DNA from: Gracilaria gracilis
Taxonomy: Eukaryota; Rhodophyta; Florideophyceae; Gracilariales; Gracilariaceae
Length of the DNA: 64,000 nt
Reading direction: 5' to 3'
NCBI GenBank assembly: GCA_030374805.1
Contig: JARGSG010000209.1
Location: 372,001-436,000 of the forward strand
The notes under the pieces are model-generated. The model had not been told where the DNA came from and did no database searches. It worked only from the letters and a program-made list of their open reading frames with translations. Below are positions 22,610 through 33,512 of the stretch, piece by piece. The translations under genes were made by a program, and so were the position numbers. Numbering within the stretch: position 1 is the first letter of the stretch; the number at the start of each line of letters is the position of its first letter.

Positions 22610-23033
22610 ATATTTAGTATACGAATGCCTGATGTGAAAGGTTTTGACTATTGAACCGATCTCCACAAACTGAAAAGGTATTCGATCTATTTGTATACTT
22701 TTATTCCTATTCGATAAAGAGCTATCTAAGTTTCTCTCTAAGTGTCTATCTCGCTATTCGCCCCCGTATACATGAACGTAGGTGACACTAACACACTTAC
22801 ATTGTGCTGCAAAACTGCCGTAAACGAAAAAAGTATGCTAGTTTCCCTTCCATACAAACTAGCAAAGATGGAAACAATTTGGAATAATTCTTTCGAAAAA
22901 AAAGACTAGCACAAGTGGAAAGGTGGAAATAATTTCGGAAATTAACACTTCCAAATTTGGATAAATTCACCGGTTTTTCGTTCGTGTTAATTCGGTCATT
23001 TTTGACTGCCAAACCAGAATTCCGATAACACTG
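22610..23033. repeat. Element B right terminal region
   Basis: AT-richer than the genes around it. It ends in ...CCGATAACACTG and holds CTAG-core motifs near 22840, 22858 and 22906. These are fewer than at the left end, and most of the two ends is unrelated, so the inverted ends proper are only ~20 bp. Confidence 0.65.
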
Positions 23034-23041
23034 ACGTACGT
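23034..23041. repeat. 8-bp target-site duplication, right copy
   Basis: ACGTACGT directly after element B; it pairs with AGGTACGT at 11734-11741. Confidence 0.75.
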
Positions 23042-23640
23042 GCTTCTTGGAGGCACGCCTCACGAACAATCGGTACCAAAGACCCATCCTTCATTTCCAC
23101 CCGCCTCTGGCGAGGTCTAATGGCCTCAACAAAGCGGCCGCAAAAGTCAAAACCCAAAATGACTGGGGCAGACAAGGTCCGGCATACGACGAAGTCGAGC
23201 TTTACTACGCATGAACCCAAGCGGATTACCAACTCAATTGTTCCAACCGTTGACAACGGGTTGTTATTCGCGTCGGCGACTTCAGGTATCACGCTACGGC
23301 GGATCTGTGACCCCAGTGTCGGCGGTAAAGCCGTCTCCACGATGAAATTTGGACCAGTACCTGTATCTAAGAGAGTGAGAAATCGCACCATGAACTGGGG
23401 TGAAAGGCCAAGGTAGGCATACACCTTGTAATTGCATTTGGTCATCACCATAAATCTATCCGGGAACCGGTTATTTCTTACCCGTATCCACGGACGACGC
23501 AGAACACCAAGATGTTCCGAGTTCACGTCTTCTACGGCCTGCTTCCTCGAGAAAATTCGGACCGGGGAGCGAGGCTGGGAAGCCTCAGGCGCCTTCAGCC
23601 TCAACTCTGAGGGCGGCTCTCCAAGAGATGAGACTCCCAA
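23034..23640 (-). pseudogene. Ty3/gypsy aspartic protease, cut by element B
   Basis: Retropepsin-like domain. The active-site motif is LTLLDTGTGPNFI (DTG), with the second hydrophobic block VILGFDFCGRF. The reading frame ends at element B (…CLQEART). The protease frame differs from the gag frame that ends at 23643, so a programmed or accidental frameshift lies between them. The protease would mature Gag-Pol in the particle. Its downstream linker is found on the far side of B (11398-11741). Confidence 0.82.
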
Positions 23641-23642
23641 AG

Positions 23643-25736
23643 TTAGTTTCTCTGGGCGTATTCCGCCGGAGGCGGCTGCTCAGAACTCTGGACCACCGGA
23701 GTGAGCGCTGCCGTGGCCGAGAATTCCGCAGTTTGTTCCATAACGACACGAGGGTGTGAGGTCCTTATGTTCTGGGCAATCGGATCCGCAATGTTGCGTG
23801 GAATTTCCATCTTTGCGCGGATACACGATGGCATCGGGACCGGGGATTTCTCCTCAGACGAGAGGGCTTCATAATTCGCGATGAATTGAGCCCATTCACG
23901 CATGGTTAGAACGCACTGCGGTGACGTATGCCCTCGATTGTAATAGAGGTGATAGATTAATGTACGAGGAGCGTTGGCATTTCGAACGTTTGGGAATCGT
24001 ACCGCCGAGCAGGAGTCGTGCCAGCCAGGCCGCGAGCCGCGGGTTCCGCCATTCTCATACGAGATACGAGGTAGGCGAACACGATTCGAGTCTGCATATA
24101 GCAGTGTATCATTCGCCGCCGTTTGGTACGACGCTTCTGCGATGGATGGGAGCTCTGTGGTCGGGATTGACAACACGTCACTACGGGAGAACTGGACTAG
24201 ATCATACTCTCGATTGGAGTGTTTATCAGCCATCATCGATGCAGATGGGGTTCCCGGTTCCAACATCAACGCTTTAGCGGACTTTGACTGGCTTGCTGGG
24301 GCTCTTGCGCGCAACGCGTCGCCTTCGGCGCGTGCGTATTGCACATGTTCCAAATACGTAATCTTACGGACCTCCACCCGACGGCGGGCAACCAAGGTCC
24401 TTATGGCCGGGTCGAGCCCGTCGACAAACATGGTACAACGCTCTTGAGCGGAATAAAAATTACCACTACGGTGGAACGCCTTATTCAAGCACACCGAGTA
24501 ATGGGTTTCCGTTTCGCCAGGGCGTCGTTTCGTATCTCGCAGAGCGAGGATAGCCGCCTGGATCGCAGAGCCAGTGGCATAGAACCTCACAAGTTATTGA
24601 ACTGCTTCGGGCCAGCAGGTAACCCCTCCTTCGGAGGCACGTGACGAGCCTCTTACAGAGTTGTATTGATCCTCTGCCAGTCCACGCAGGAAATAGGGCA
24701 GCGCGATAAACGCCTCTCCTTCATTCAACCCCAGGATGTCGGCTTCCGCTACAAAGCGTGCAGGGAAATCCAACACCAAAATGGGGTCCTCACCTGAGAA
24801 CAGTTGGTTTCGAAGTGACGGCTGTATTCGCTTGATGCAGTCCTTAACTTTTCAGGTTCCCCGAAAAGTTCTCCAAACGGAAATACCAGCACGACAACAG
24901 CTTCTTATAAAGAGGGTTAGTAGGCTTCAACTAATTCAATCCAGAATGCTTCCTTCCCTTCGTTCGGGCGTGGATCACACCTTGGGTGGCCGATTACCGC
25001 TTTGAGCGAGATGAACGCTCACGAGGGGCGTCTTCTACCGAGGACTCGGACGTGTCCATCCCGGACGACCGGCCAGAAGACGGTGAAGAAACTGAAGAGT
25101 CACAATCGTAGTCCTTCCGCTCTTTGCGTGCCTTGAGATTCCTGGCCTTCTTACCCCAATAGGAGACAGTGGCTGGCTCTGCGAGAGGGTTAGCTCCAAC
25201 AAAAACAATTTGTTAGATCGTCTCCAGACGGGTGCGGAGGCGCGTGAACTTATCAGCCACGTCCTCCACGAAGAGAGTTGGTCCTCCAAAAGCCTCAAGA
25301 AGAGAGTTGACATCACCACGCAATACGCGGAGATCCTCAGAAACAGTCTGCAAAGCAGCATCCTCCAACTTCTTTCAAAGAGAAGAAAGCTCCTTAGCAA
25401 AGGTAGCGTGGGCAGCCCGCAATGAGCGGAACTGATCTTCCATAGTTAAGTGGGGAGTGTCATTGACAGTAGCCCTCAGAGGTGCCCCCGAAGTGGGAGC
25501 TATGGAAGGGACCGTTTCTCCTACGATAGGGGCGGGGCCAGCAACGGCAGGAGCCGGACCATCACCTCGACGAGTGCTAATCAACTACGTGGGCGGAAGT
25601 TTAGGGATGGTGACAGCGACGTCGGCATCCGGACCCGTTCAGTACGGGGTCGTGAACGGGTCGGGATCCGCGAGGGAAGTGGCGGATCCATGCGTTCAGT
25701 CTGACTGCGCGTCCTCGGACGATCCGATGACGACAT
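23643..25736 (-). pseudogene. Ty3/gypsy gag, with in-frame stops
   Basis: Likely start at ATG 25736 (MSSSDRPRTRSQTER). A frameshift follows early. A further frame then runs to 23643, interrupted by in-frame stops in the upstream part (25375-25377 TGA, ~25216 TAA) and by TAA at 24594. The retrotransposon Gag core is visible (DILGLNEGEAFIALPYFLRG; then ETETHYSVCLNKAF and MFVDGLDPAIRTLV). A CCHC zinc knuckle at 23913-23954 reads YHLYYNRGHTSPQC, so the first two Cys are Tyr. Gag would package the element RNA. The 5' LTR should lie to the right but was not delimited. Confidence 0.75.
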
Positions 25737-28036
25737 AATCAAAACAACCGTATAACGGGGTAACCGACAGCCAATTGGCTGTGGATTTCAATAAACTTCC
25801 TAAAGAAGACAAAAGATACGAGAGCAGTCTCAAGAATGAACCGAACATCGGAATTAATCCAGAAGCACGATTTCTAAGTCGGGAGATCACTTTGTAGTGC
25901 AACGCCTTTGGCGAAAAAAACGAAACAGCCACGAAGATGTTCGGGATCTTCCTCTCGGGGAGGTAGCACAGCGAACAGAGCACTCCGGGAATGACACGAC
26001 TAGCCGGGGGTAAACCGAGGTCAAACCATCATGACGAGCGTCGGAGTGTAGAGTGCAGACCGGGTACCGTTTAGGGACATGTGCGAAGAGCGGTCTCAAG
26101 ACTGAGCCTCGTAAGAGTGGAACGGCGACGACACGATGTCGGACGGCGAGCCACTTGAAAGTGGGCAGTAGCACAAACCCAAAAAAAAGAGCAAAGGGGT
26201 CCACAAGAGTAAGGATAGGTGCGTAACACACAAAAGAAACCCAATACTGGGGCGAGTATACCACAGTAGTCGGGACGACACAAACACGCAGTGGTATTAC
26301 TCTAAGCGCCACAAGGGTGGGTAGCTATAAGCGAACAACGCGGTTGTCACTCCACTTGGAGGTGAACAGTCCGCGAAGGCGTGATAGTTAGAGCCGGGAA
26401 GCCCTTGCTTGACAAGCGTAATTACTGAGAGAGTAAAGTGCGCTCGGCGCGGCCCCTCACAGTAGGCTCGCCGGCCAAATAAAGTATCAAATATACCTAG
26501 TAAATACAGCAATTCTGGTTGCATCGCCTGCTGGGTATCCGTGCAACAAGTGTTCCCGTCACGCCCGCTGGTCGGTAGCTCAGGCCGTGCATCCCACGTG
26601 TACAACCTCCAAGACCGTCTGAACGCAACATCTCGCCAGCGGCGGTACAGGTCATATATCGACTCTACGCATCAATGCGGAAAATTCACTAAGTCCTCAA
26701 AATCTCCTCTTAGGAGTGCTGTGCTTTTGTTTTTTGGCTCGCGATTCTCGGTTTTGCACTAACGCTCTTCCAGCATCATCTTCGGTTGTTAAACTTCTTT
26801 TGAAGATTCCATGCTTATTATCAAGCACAGCTTAATCTACAACATGTGTAGGTTCTATTTCCAAACCGCCCACTGCAGCCATAGCCTAGTCTCCATCTTT
26901 TGTTTTTTAATTTGCGGCTAAAACGATCTTTCTATAAAAATTTCTTAAGAAGTTAACTGTATGTTTTTCGTTTAAACCAGTAATGTGAGCCATATTGTCT
27001 TCTCTTTAGCATATGTTGTAACTTTTTTGTTCTTGTATAAGCGCGAAATCAGATATGTGGCAAATGCGAGCGCTGTTTGCTACCTCAGCACAAGTGTTGT
27101 CCAATGATTTCCAGTTTTAGAGCGGAGCGTTGTTTTGGATAATCGTTTTGATGATTTATTTTTTTCTACTTTGCTCATAACGTAACGCTATAGAGGTCGT
27201 CACAGAGGTTTTGTTTGTAAAAAGTCAACTCAGAAAGAAGGCCTCAAAACATTTATAGTACAGGGATTATTTATCCTGGAACGCATTTTTATGTAACAAC
27301 AAAATTTAGAGGACGCCCAAAAAGTGAAGTGATAGCCAGAACTGGCAAAAATGGGGAAAATGTGCTTCCAAGCTGCACAAGAGCAAGATCAGGGACGATG
27401 ACCAAAAACAGGGTGGCTGCAGGTGTTGCAGCGAGTGTGCAAGCAGAAACGGTATTTAGCGTAGGAATGAATCCATCTAGGCGGATCGCGTGTCGCGTAG
27501 CACTTACGTTAGCACCGAGTGGTTGAACGTTGGGTATGATCTCGTGTGACAAAATGTTTGGGTTGCCCGTCATGGTTGAAATGATTGGTTTTATCTCACC
27601 AGTAGAGTGGAGAGAGAAGGGCATACGCTATAGGTTTATCAGACGCCCGCGTTGCACTCTCTTATACTCCCACTAGGTCTCTAAACCAAATAGACACTCA
27701 ATTGTCGAAGAAGCAGTAGTTGCGCAGTTGACCACCGATTCCCAAAAAAAAATTGCGCCTCACACTGCGTTCAACGAAGTTCTAGTGTAATCCTTTGCAC
27801 TCAGTTATATCCAAATAAGGTCCAATGTTAAAGAAAACAGATTCAATATGTACAACTTCTTTTCCTCCAATCAACAACTACTGTTTTGTCAAAGTATACA
27901 ACATATATTTGAAATATTGATAACGGAAACAAGCTTACACAACAGCACTGAAAGCCTCCTCTGTCGCAGTCGCTGCCGCCGATTTAAACTGTCGCTGCCG
28001 CTTTTTCTCACTGTCTCCACCACCTCCGCCGCAACA
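25737..28036. other. 2.3 kb without a confident gene; probable gypsy leader and LTR
   Basis: The first several hundred bases probably hold the leader and 5' LTR of the minus-strand gypsy element, but I could not fix TG/CA ends or a primer-binding site. Further on the sequence is AT-rich. Open frames at 25887-26312 (-), 27289-27624 (-) and 27329-27526 (+) have no recognisable domain. Confidence 0.4.
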
Positions 28037-28040
28037 CTAG
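28037..28040. repeat. CTAG at left end of piggyBac-like element 2
   Basis: CTAG abuts the terminal inverted repeat on both sides (here and 30823-30826), consistent with a 4-bp target duplication. Because CTAG is a palindrome it could also be part of the inverted repeat. Confidence 0.7.
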
Positions 28041-30822
28041 TGTCTACACGACCACGCAATGTACTCTTATGAGTACGCACTTGTACTCATATGAGTACGT
28101 GTAATTTGACTGTTTCGTAGTAGATAAATTTAAATAAACTAATGATTCAGATCATCTACAAATATAGTCGAGTCCTAACTAGCAACTAGAACACCTCTGT
28201 GACTCTCTGGCCACATGTGAAATGTAAAACAAATCGTGAGTTCAACTCGCTGCACTCAAAAAGAGGGCAAAAACTTCTTCAAAGAAGGTTGACGATTCTA
28301 GAAAAGTTTGTATCTAAGTAAGCTTTAATGCATCCTCTAAAACATGAAACAGAACAAGGTGACATTTCATACAAGGGATACTACGCAACAGATATTAAAC
28401 TAGTTTAGCAAGTCAAATGACGCAAATAAGAATCGTAGGCGGCTATAGTTAGGAACCACCTTTTGCATTTACTTTTAAAAACTGACATAATCTATCAGAT
28501 AGAGCTACATAAATTGCTACTACATGCCTGAAAACTCCATAGTGTGTATGTTTTGCAAGTGTTTTTGAAAGCAGTCACGTCCTGTTTGACTGTGACATAT
28601 CCAAACTTCCTTACCATTTTCTAAACATTTAGAACAAAGAAACTTCGACTTCTTGTCAAGCCTGCATATCCTGCATCGAGCTTGGTGATTGGCTTTAGAT
28701 ACTGCTCCATTCTTCAATTTCCTTTTCTTATTGGTAACTATCAAATGTATTCCAGTCCCAGTGACTAATCCAACGTCTGATATTTCTTCAGTTGCATCTG
28801 AATTTCGATGGCGACTGATTGCATCAAAAGAATTCTCAATCAATTGATCTGCAAGCTTTGCATAGAAGTCTTTTTGTGTAAGACAGTCCCTGGCTCCCAT
28901 ACTTCCTTTGTACAACAGCCACGAATCCACAATACAGACTGATAAAAGACTCGTATTCAGCCTAAGAGCCCAATCCTTCACTTGAAATTTCTTTTCCAGA
29001 TTTAAATCATCTTGGCGGCATCTATTGTGCCGGTCAATTTGGGAGCACGTTTCAGAGTACGTTTCAACAACTTTTGGAATTGGAATGGTCAATGTTACAA
29101 ACTGAGCATCATCTCCGATAGACCTCCATCTCGACCTTACGATTGGTTCCGCAGGAAGAGTTGTACCGGCTGTACTTACAAAATAACGTCGTTCTCTGTC
29201 CATCCATAGAATAGCCATCACAGACGGACTGTCAGGGTGATCTTTGCTTACCATCACCACCTGATCTCCTCTCTTTGAAAGTTCCTTTTGTGAAAGGTGC
29301 ACCATGGGATACTGCTTGGTTGCCGTCTTAATCACACCAGTAAAACGTAATCCGCGATGAAATAATGTGGTAGCCGTTGTAACTGACGCAAATGCAGAGT
29401 CAGCGCATACAAGTCGATTAGAATTAAACCATGGTTCTGTTAAACGTAACACAATTGCCGTACCATGAGGATGGTTTTGTTCGTATCTCCTCTGTAGGGT
29501 TTCTTCAGATGAGAGAACGAGTTCTAAACCAAGAAGAATTCCACTCACACCGCAGCATACAGTTTTGATTTCACATCCATTCTCGGGCTTACGATCTATA
29601 GCCACGTAATGAGGTAATCCTTTCTGAATCCAATCGCCGCCGAGTCCATACCAACGAGACATACTTTCATCTACGCACAGAGTATGAGCAGGAACAACCT
29701 GTGCTCGTCGATGTTGATTAATGGCCTGCACGAATCCACTTACATGTGACCAACGACTGTCACAACTGTCTGTCGCGGTATACTGGCTGAACGTGATACA
29801 AGACGTAAGTACCTCAAATCTTTTCCGAGACATTATCTTCCCAAACTGAGGTAGAGGAATATATTTTGAAGCCGATTGTTTAGACCAAAGAGATCTGCGA
29901 TCCGTGAATTCAAACCGGGACATCAATATTAGAAGGCCAAAAAACTTCAACATCTCCCCGCCTGTCGTAACTGCATGCCCGAGAGGCTCCAGCTTCTTGC
30001 TTGTCAGAACGACTATAGATTGTAAATGATCCTGCGGAAACATCCACATAAAGAAATCATACGGACGCATATGATACTGGGTCTGATTCTGAAGAATCAT
30101 ATCTCCAATTGGGCCAATCACCTTCCATTTTCGATGCGCCGTGGAACCGTTGAGAGGTAGCATAACCTCCTCATTGGTCCAAAGACGATCATGCGCCGTG
30201 GCGGTCACCCCTTGTACTTCAGTGGTGGGATTCTCAGTATTGGCGGGAACAGCTTCTGGTTGTAACTCCGTGACGGATGTTGGACTTAAAGTGGTAGTTC
30301 CGCCTGTTTTGTTGGTCACGTCATCTGTCTCTTGCAGAATTGGTTCTCCTGCTTTCACGCTGACAAGTTTGATCATGCATCTTTTCAAACGGGTTTGAAT
30401 TTTCCAGTCTACAAGAACAGATTTTTGACGTCTGCCAGTTTCTGTCGACACTTGAACGCTTACAACAGTACCAGTCAGTCGTTTTGTCTTCCATAAAGAA
30501 CCAAAAAAACGTTTGCATTCAGCCTCGCAGGTGACAAGGCTTGCACGAGTGTTGACAATGTTACCGACAGTCAGTCTTGGATCTGACGGTTTCGGCATTT
30601 TTTTGTGTTTTGACTTTGCTGATGAGGAAGTTTCCGCAGTATTGGAATTCTCCCGTGGAAGACACAGAACTTTTGGTTGGAACGGGGAGTAGAGACAATT
30701 TTCAGAAGTACAATGGGAAAAGCTATAAAATATTGGAATATCTTTACACTAAAATTGGGGAGGAAATTTTGTACTCATATGAGTACAGTTGGACTCATAT
30801 GAGTACAGTGGTCGTGTAGACA
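28041..30822. mobile_element. piggyBac-like element 2, apparently complete (2782 bp)
   Basis: Both ends carry the 15-bp inverted repeat TGTCTACACGACCAC (28041-28055; inverse at 30808-30822). Just inside each end are two copies of the 16-bp palindrome GTACTCATATGAGTAC (28061-28076 with one change, 28083-28098, 30771-30786, 30791-30806 with one change). It contains a single uninterrupted transposase gene on the minus strand. It is flanked by CTAG, not the TTAA usual for piggyBac. It interrupts a GC-rich, Pro/Ala-coding-like locus. Confidence 0.85.
28520..30598 (-). CDS. piggyBac-like transposase, intact (copy 2)
   Basis: 692 residues, no stops or frame changes, intronless, starting MPKPSDPRLTVGN. 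The N-terminal ~150 residues may be a chromo/SH3-like or linker region (VDWKIQTRLKRCMIKLVSV). The DDE_Tnp_1_7 core follows, with the three Asp positions visible: LCVDESMSRWYGLGG, LVCADSAFASV and SQIDRHNRCRQDDLN. The C-terminus is a Cys/His zinc domain (RCRICRL, FLCSKCLENG, then CH...C...HLQNIH). The protein is only distantly similar to copy 1 at 9245. An open transposase with matching element ends suggests recent activity or domestication; the short inverted ends favour an active or recently active transposon. Confidence 0.88.
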   Translation of the reverse strand: MPKPSDPRLTVGNIVNTRASLVTCEAECKRFFGSLWKTKRLTGTVVSVQVSTETGRRQKSVLVDWKIQTRLKRCMIKLVSVKAGEPILQETDDVTNKTGGTTTLSPTSVTELQPEAVPANTENPTTEVQGVTATAHDRLWTNEEVMLPLNGSTAHRKWKVIGPIGDMILQNQTQYHMRPYDFFMWMFPQDHLQSIVVLTSKKLEPLGHAVTTGGEMLKFFGLLILMSRFEFTDRRSLWSKQSASKYIPLPQFGKIMSRKRFEVLTSCITFSQYTATDSCDSRWSHVSGFVQAINQHRRAQVVPAHTLCVDESMSRWYGLGGDWIQKGLPHYVAIDRKPENGCEIKTVCCGVSGILLGLELVLSSEETLQRRYEQNHPHGTAIVLRLTEPWFNSNRLVCADSAFASVTTATTLFHRGLRFTGVIKTATKQYPMVHLSQKELSKRGDQVVMVSKDHPDSPSVMAILWMDRERRYFVSTAGTTLPAEPIVRSRWRSIGDDAQFVTLTIPIPKVVETYSETCSQIDRHNRCRQDDLNLEKKFQVKDWALRLNTSLLSVCIVDSWLLYKGSMGARDCLTQKDFYAKLADQLIENSFDAISRHRNSDATEEISDVGLVTGTGIHLIVTNKKRKLKNGAVSKANHQARCRICRLDKKSKFLCSKCLENGKEVWICHSQTGRDCFQKHLQNIHTMEFSGM

Positions 30823-30826
30823 CTAG
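30823..30826. repeat. CTAG at right end of piggyBac-like element 2
   Basis: Partner of CTAG at 28037-28040. Confidence 0.7.
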
Positions 30827-32242
30827 CCCACAGACCCATGCGCTCTACAACCGCCCGTCGCCGGCGGGCCTTCGGTCTCAGTCGCACCGCGCGCCGCCAC
30901 TCCGTGCCATAAACGCTTCAAGAGACTGCAGTCCCTCGTACTCCACCGACGCCCGTGCCCGGCGCGCTGCCGACCCCAGTCACCGCGCCCGCTCCCGCGT
31001 TTTAGGATCACCTGGACACACGCCCGCACCACTGCTCGATCTAGTGCCCTCCGTGGCCGGGACGACTCCGTCCCAAGCAGCATCGCGTGCGATCGTGCGG
31101 GCGCCACCGCGCCACAACCCCGCAATACAGCCCACTGTACCACCGCCCGTCACAGGCGCATCGCCCTCGCAAGCCGCACTGCGCCCTACCACACGCCGCC
31201 GTGGCTCAAGTCCAAGAAGCACACGACTCGCCGAGTCTGCCTCTTGCTCTGCTCGCCCTTCCATTCGCATGAAACCTTGTACACACACTTTCGCCTTTAC
31301 GTAGGCCACCGTCGTGCTGCTGCGCCCACCGCAAGTTTTGGGGCAACGGATCTTGACATCATAACTGCTACAGTCATCGCTTCGGCTGCGCTGCTTGCGG
31401 CATTGGCCACTTCCAGCACCGGCGGCACACCCATTGCGGTGGCTTTTGTTCCCAAAAGTGCTGCCGTTGTGGGCGGTTCCGTCGTCGGCTGCGCCACCTC
31501 CCGTACTGGCACGGTCATTGCCGCCACCGCCCCGCCAGACGGTGCCTTAACCAGCGTCTTTACCGTATCTGCCGCTGGGTGACCGCCGCCGTACCACATA
31601 CCGCCACCCGTGAAGGGAAGCGAGCATTACCGTCGCAGTCACCGAATCCGCCCCCGTCACTACCATCTCGTCAGCTGCTTCTTTTACCGCAGCAGTCACT
31701 GTGGCCGCAGTGCTGCCACTCCCGCTACTGCCACGGCCAGGGCCACCATAACACCACCTGCGGCCGTGGCAACCGTCGCTGCTGCCATCATGGATGTGCT
31801 CAAGCTTCATGCTGCTGCCGAGGCAGCAGCACCCTACTGCTCCGTCTACGGCGAAGACTAACGTCGCTATCACGGCCGCAGCCGCATCCGTCTATGGCAG
31901 AGCCGCTTTTGTGCCGTCTTCCGCTCTCGCCGGTGGCCTCCCTCTCGCCGCTGCTGCCACAGCCACCGCCGCCGCAATCTAGTGGCTGACTTCAAATCCT
32001 CCCGCCCCCTACAGATGGCTGTTGCCTTACTACCGCTGTCCCCGTCCTACCGCTGACGCCAAAGTTGCAAACGCTACTAGGACCTGGGTTATGGTGGAGT
32101 GGGGCAGAGATATTATGAGCAATCCGCAGGGATGAATTGGGCGGGAGGCGTGGTATGATTGCGAGCCTACGTCTGGGAGAGGCCTTTGGTATGAACAATC
32201 TGGTGGAAACAAAACTGTACCGCATTCAAACACTGAGCTTTA
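30827..32242. other. GC-rich, Ala/Pro/Ser-biased stretch, unassigned
   Basis: GCC- and CGC-rich sequence gives open frames on both strands (30789-31304 +, 31244-31582 +, 31579-31989 +, 30980-31309 -) without any domain. The sequence left of the piggyBac element (about 27950-28036) has the same composition, so the element landed in this locus. It may be a host gene with low-complexity coding sequence, but I cannot choose a frame. Confidence 0.35.
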
Positions 32243-33512
32243 TCAAAAGTTCTCCTCGTCGTGGTCTGGGTAACTCGCGTGCGTCGGTGCCATTGAACGG
32301 AAGTCGACTTCTTGGCGTCGCTTCTTACGCTCGCTATATAAATGCTGGGCAGTGCGGCGTCTGTCGACAATGGCCGACCCAATAGAACAAAGCCGACTTT
32401 TGTACTGCCAGTAGAACTTCCCATCTTCGGCACGAAGGGGGTGCCATTTTGCGTGCATGTTAGTAGGTGCAACCACAAAATAAAAGAATTAGTCGTAGTT
32501 GCTTTCTTTCCAGCGGTACTTCGAGCAAACGACCGCCCAAAAAGAACAACAGCGTCCAAAGTAGTTCTCGGCGATTATTCTGTCGCTCGAAACATCCTTA
32601 TTATCCTGTCGTTCCTGATTCGTCAGCACCCAGTCCTGCGCTTTTTTTCGGATGAATTGAGCGCAACATTTCTGAAGCACGTTGGTATCCTTTGTCTAAT
32701 AAAAGTGCCCAGCTATCCGGATATTTTTCGTGATGCAACCCTTCATCCGATATATATTTTTCGTTTTGGGTCTTACGTAAGGCATATTTGTGATACTGTA
32801 AATTGCGCATCAACAAACTAATTTCTGCAATTGATCCAAGCACGTGTATTGTACAGTTTTTTGAAGGCCATTAGGCAGCACACTCACCTCCACCTTGTAC
32901 CCGTATAGCTTATTTTTCCCACTATAGTATAGTTTAGCTTTTTGAGCATTTCCTGAAGGGCAAATTTTCTGCTGGAACGTAACGTCTGCGGTATATAAAG
33001 CATATGGATAGTTGCCAAACACCTTACATTTTTCGTTAAGAAACTCGATAGTGTACTTCTCAGTAAGGTCTTTCACAAATATATCATAAGCATACATCGC
33101 AATTATTTGCACGACAGAATTCACCATTTTGTCGAAAATAGGTCCTTGGATTGCAAAAATTGCTTTCATGTAGTTTCAGTGACCAGTATGCTTTAAAATC
33201 GAAATGGTCATAAAAAAAATGTCTTTCGCTCCATATTTGTTTCTTTTTTCACGTCCGACGTTTTAGTTACTGTTTAAATAGCCTCCGAGAAATCCAAAAA
33301 ATTTTCTCAAACTTTATACTAAAGAAATTTATCATGCTGAAGATGGTCTTGTTGCGTATATTTTCGTAGAAAGAGTCAAACACCGGTGACGCCATATCTG
33401 TTTCTTCATCAGTACCTGCATCAAGCGGAGTGTATTTGGAAAAATCCGCTGCTTTCTGTGCTGCGGTATCAGTGAGCAAACAGAGTGCAGTGGTTTTGTC
33501 GTCACGAGACAA
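32243..33512 (-). pseudogene. PIF/Harbinger transposase (DDE_Tnp_4), broken
   Basis: Starts MSRDDKTTALCLLTD at 33512. The N-terminal part reads to 33267, where a stop and divergent sequence follow. The nuclease domain starts around 33170: IFAIQGPIFDKMV, TADVTFQQ (catalytic Asp), YYSGKNKLYGYKVEVSVLPNGL, DKGYQRASEMLRSIHPKK and SDRIIAENYFGR. The C-terminus is KWHPLRAEDGKFY...ASYPDHDEENF, ending at 32243. Two compensating frame changes (near 32820 and 32670) and an in-frame TAA near 32486 break it. Harbinger enzymes move elements with 3-bp target duplications. I could not delimit the element ends. Confidence 0.8.

Larger units (their letters stand above)
11742..23033. mobile_element. Large Plavaka-type element B with epigenetic cargo
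   Basis: 11,292 bp, from CGGTGTTTTCG at the left to the inverted CAGTGTTATCGG at the right, giving a short inverted end of consensus CRGTGTTWTCG. An 8-bp near-perfect duplication flanks it. Gene order from left: coiled-coil ORF (-), reductase-like gene (+, cut short), DNA methyltransferase-SET ORF (+), coiled-coil ORF of unknown role (+), Plavaka-type transposase (-). The host site is a minus-strand Ty3/gypsy element, so B arrived after it. Every gene is damaged, so B is not autonomous now. Confidence 0.85.

Noticed and set aside
25887..26312. Minus-strand frame with hydrophobic segments as an env-like gene
   Set aside because: It lies upstream of gag, where a leader or LTR is expected, and shows no signal peptide plus anchor layout.
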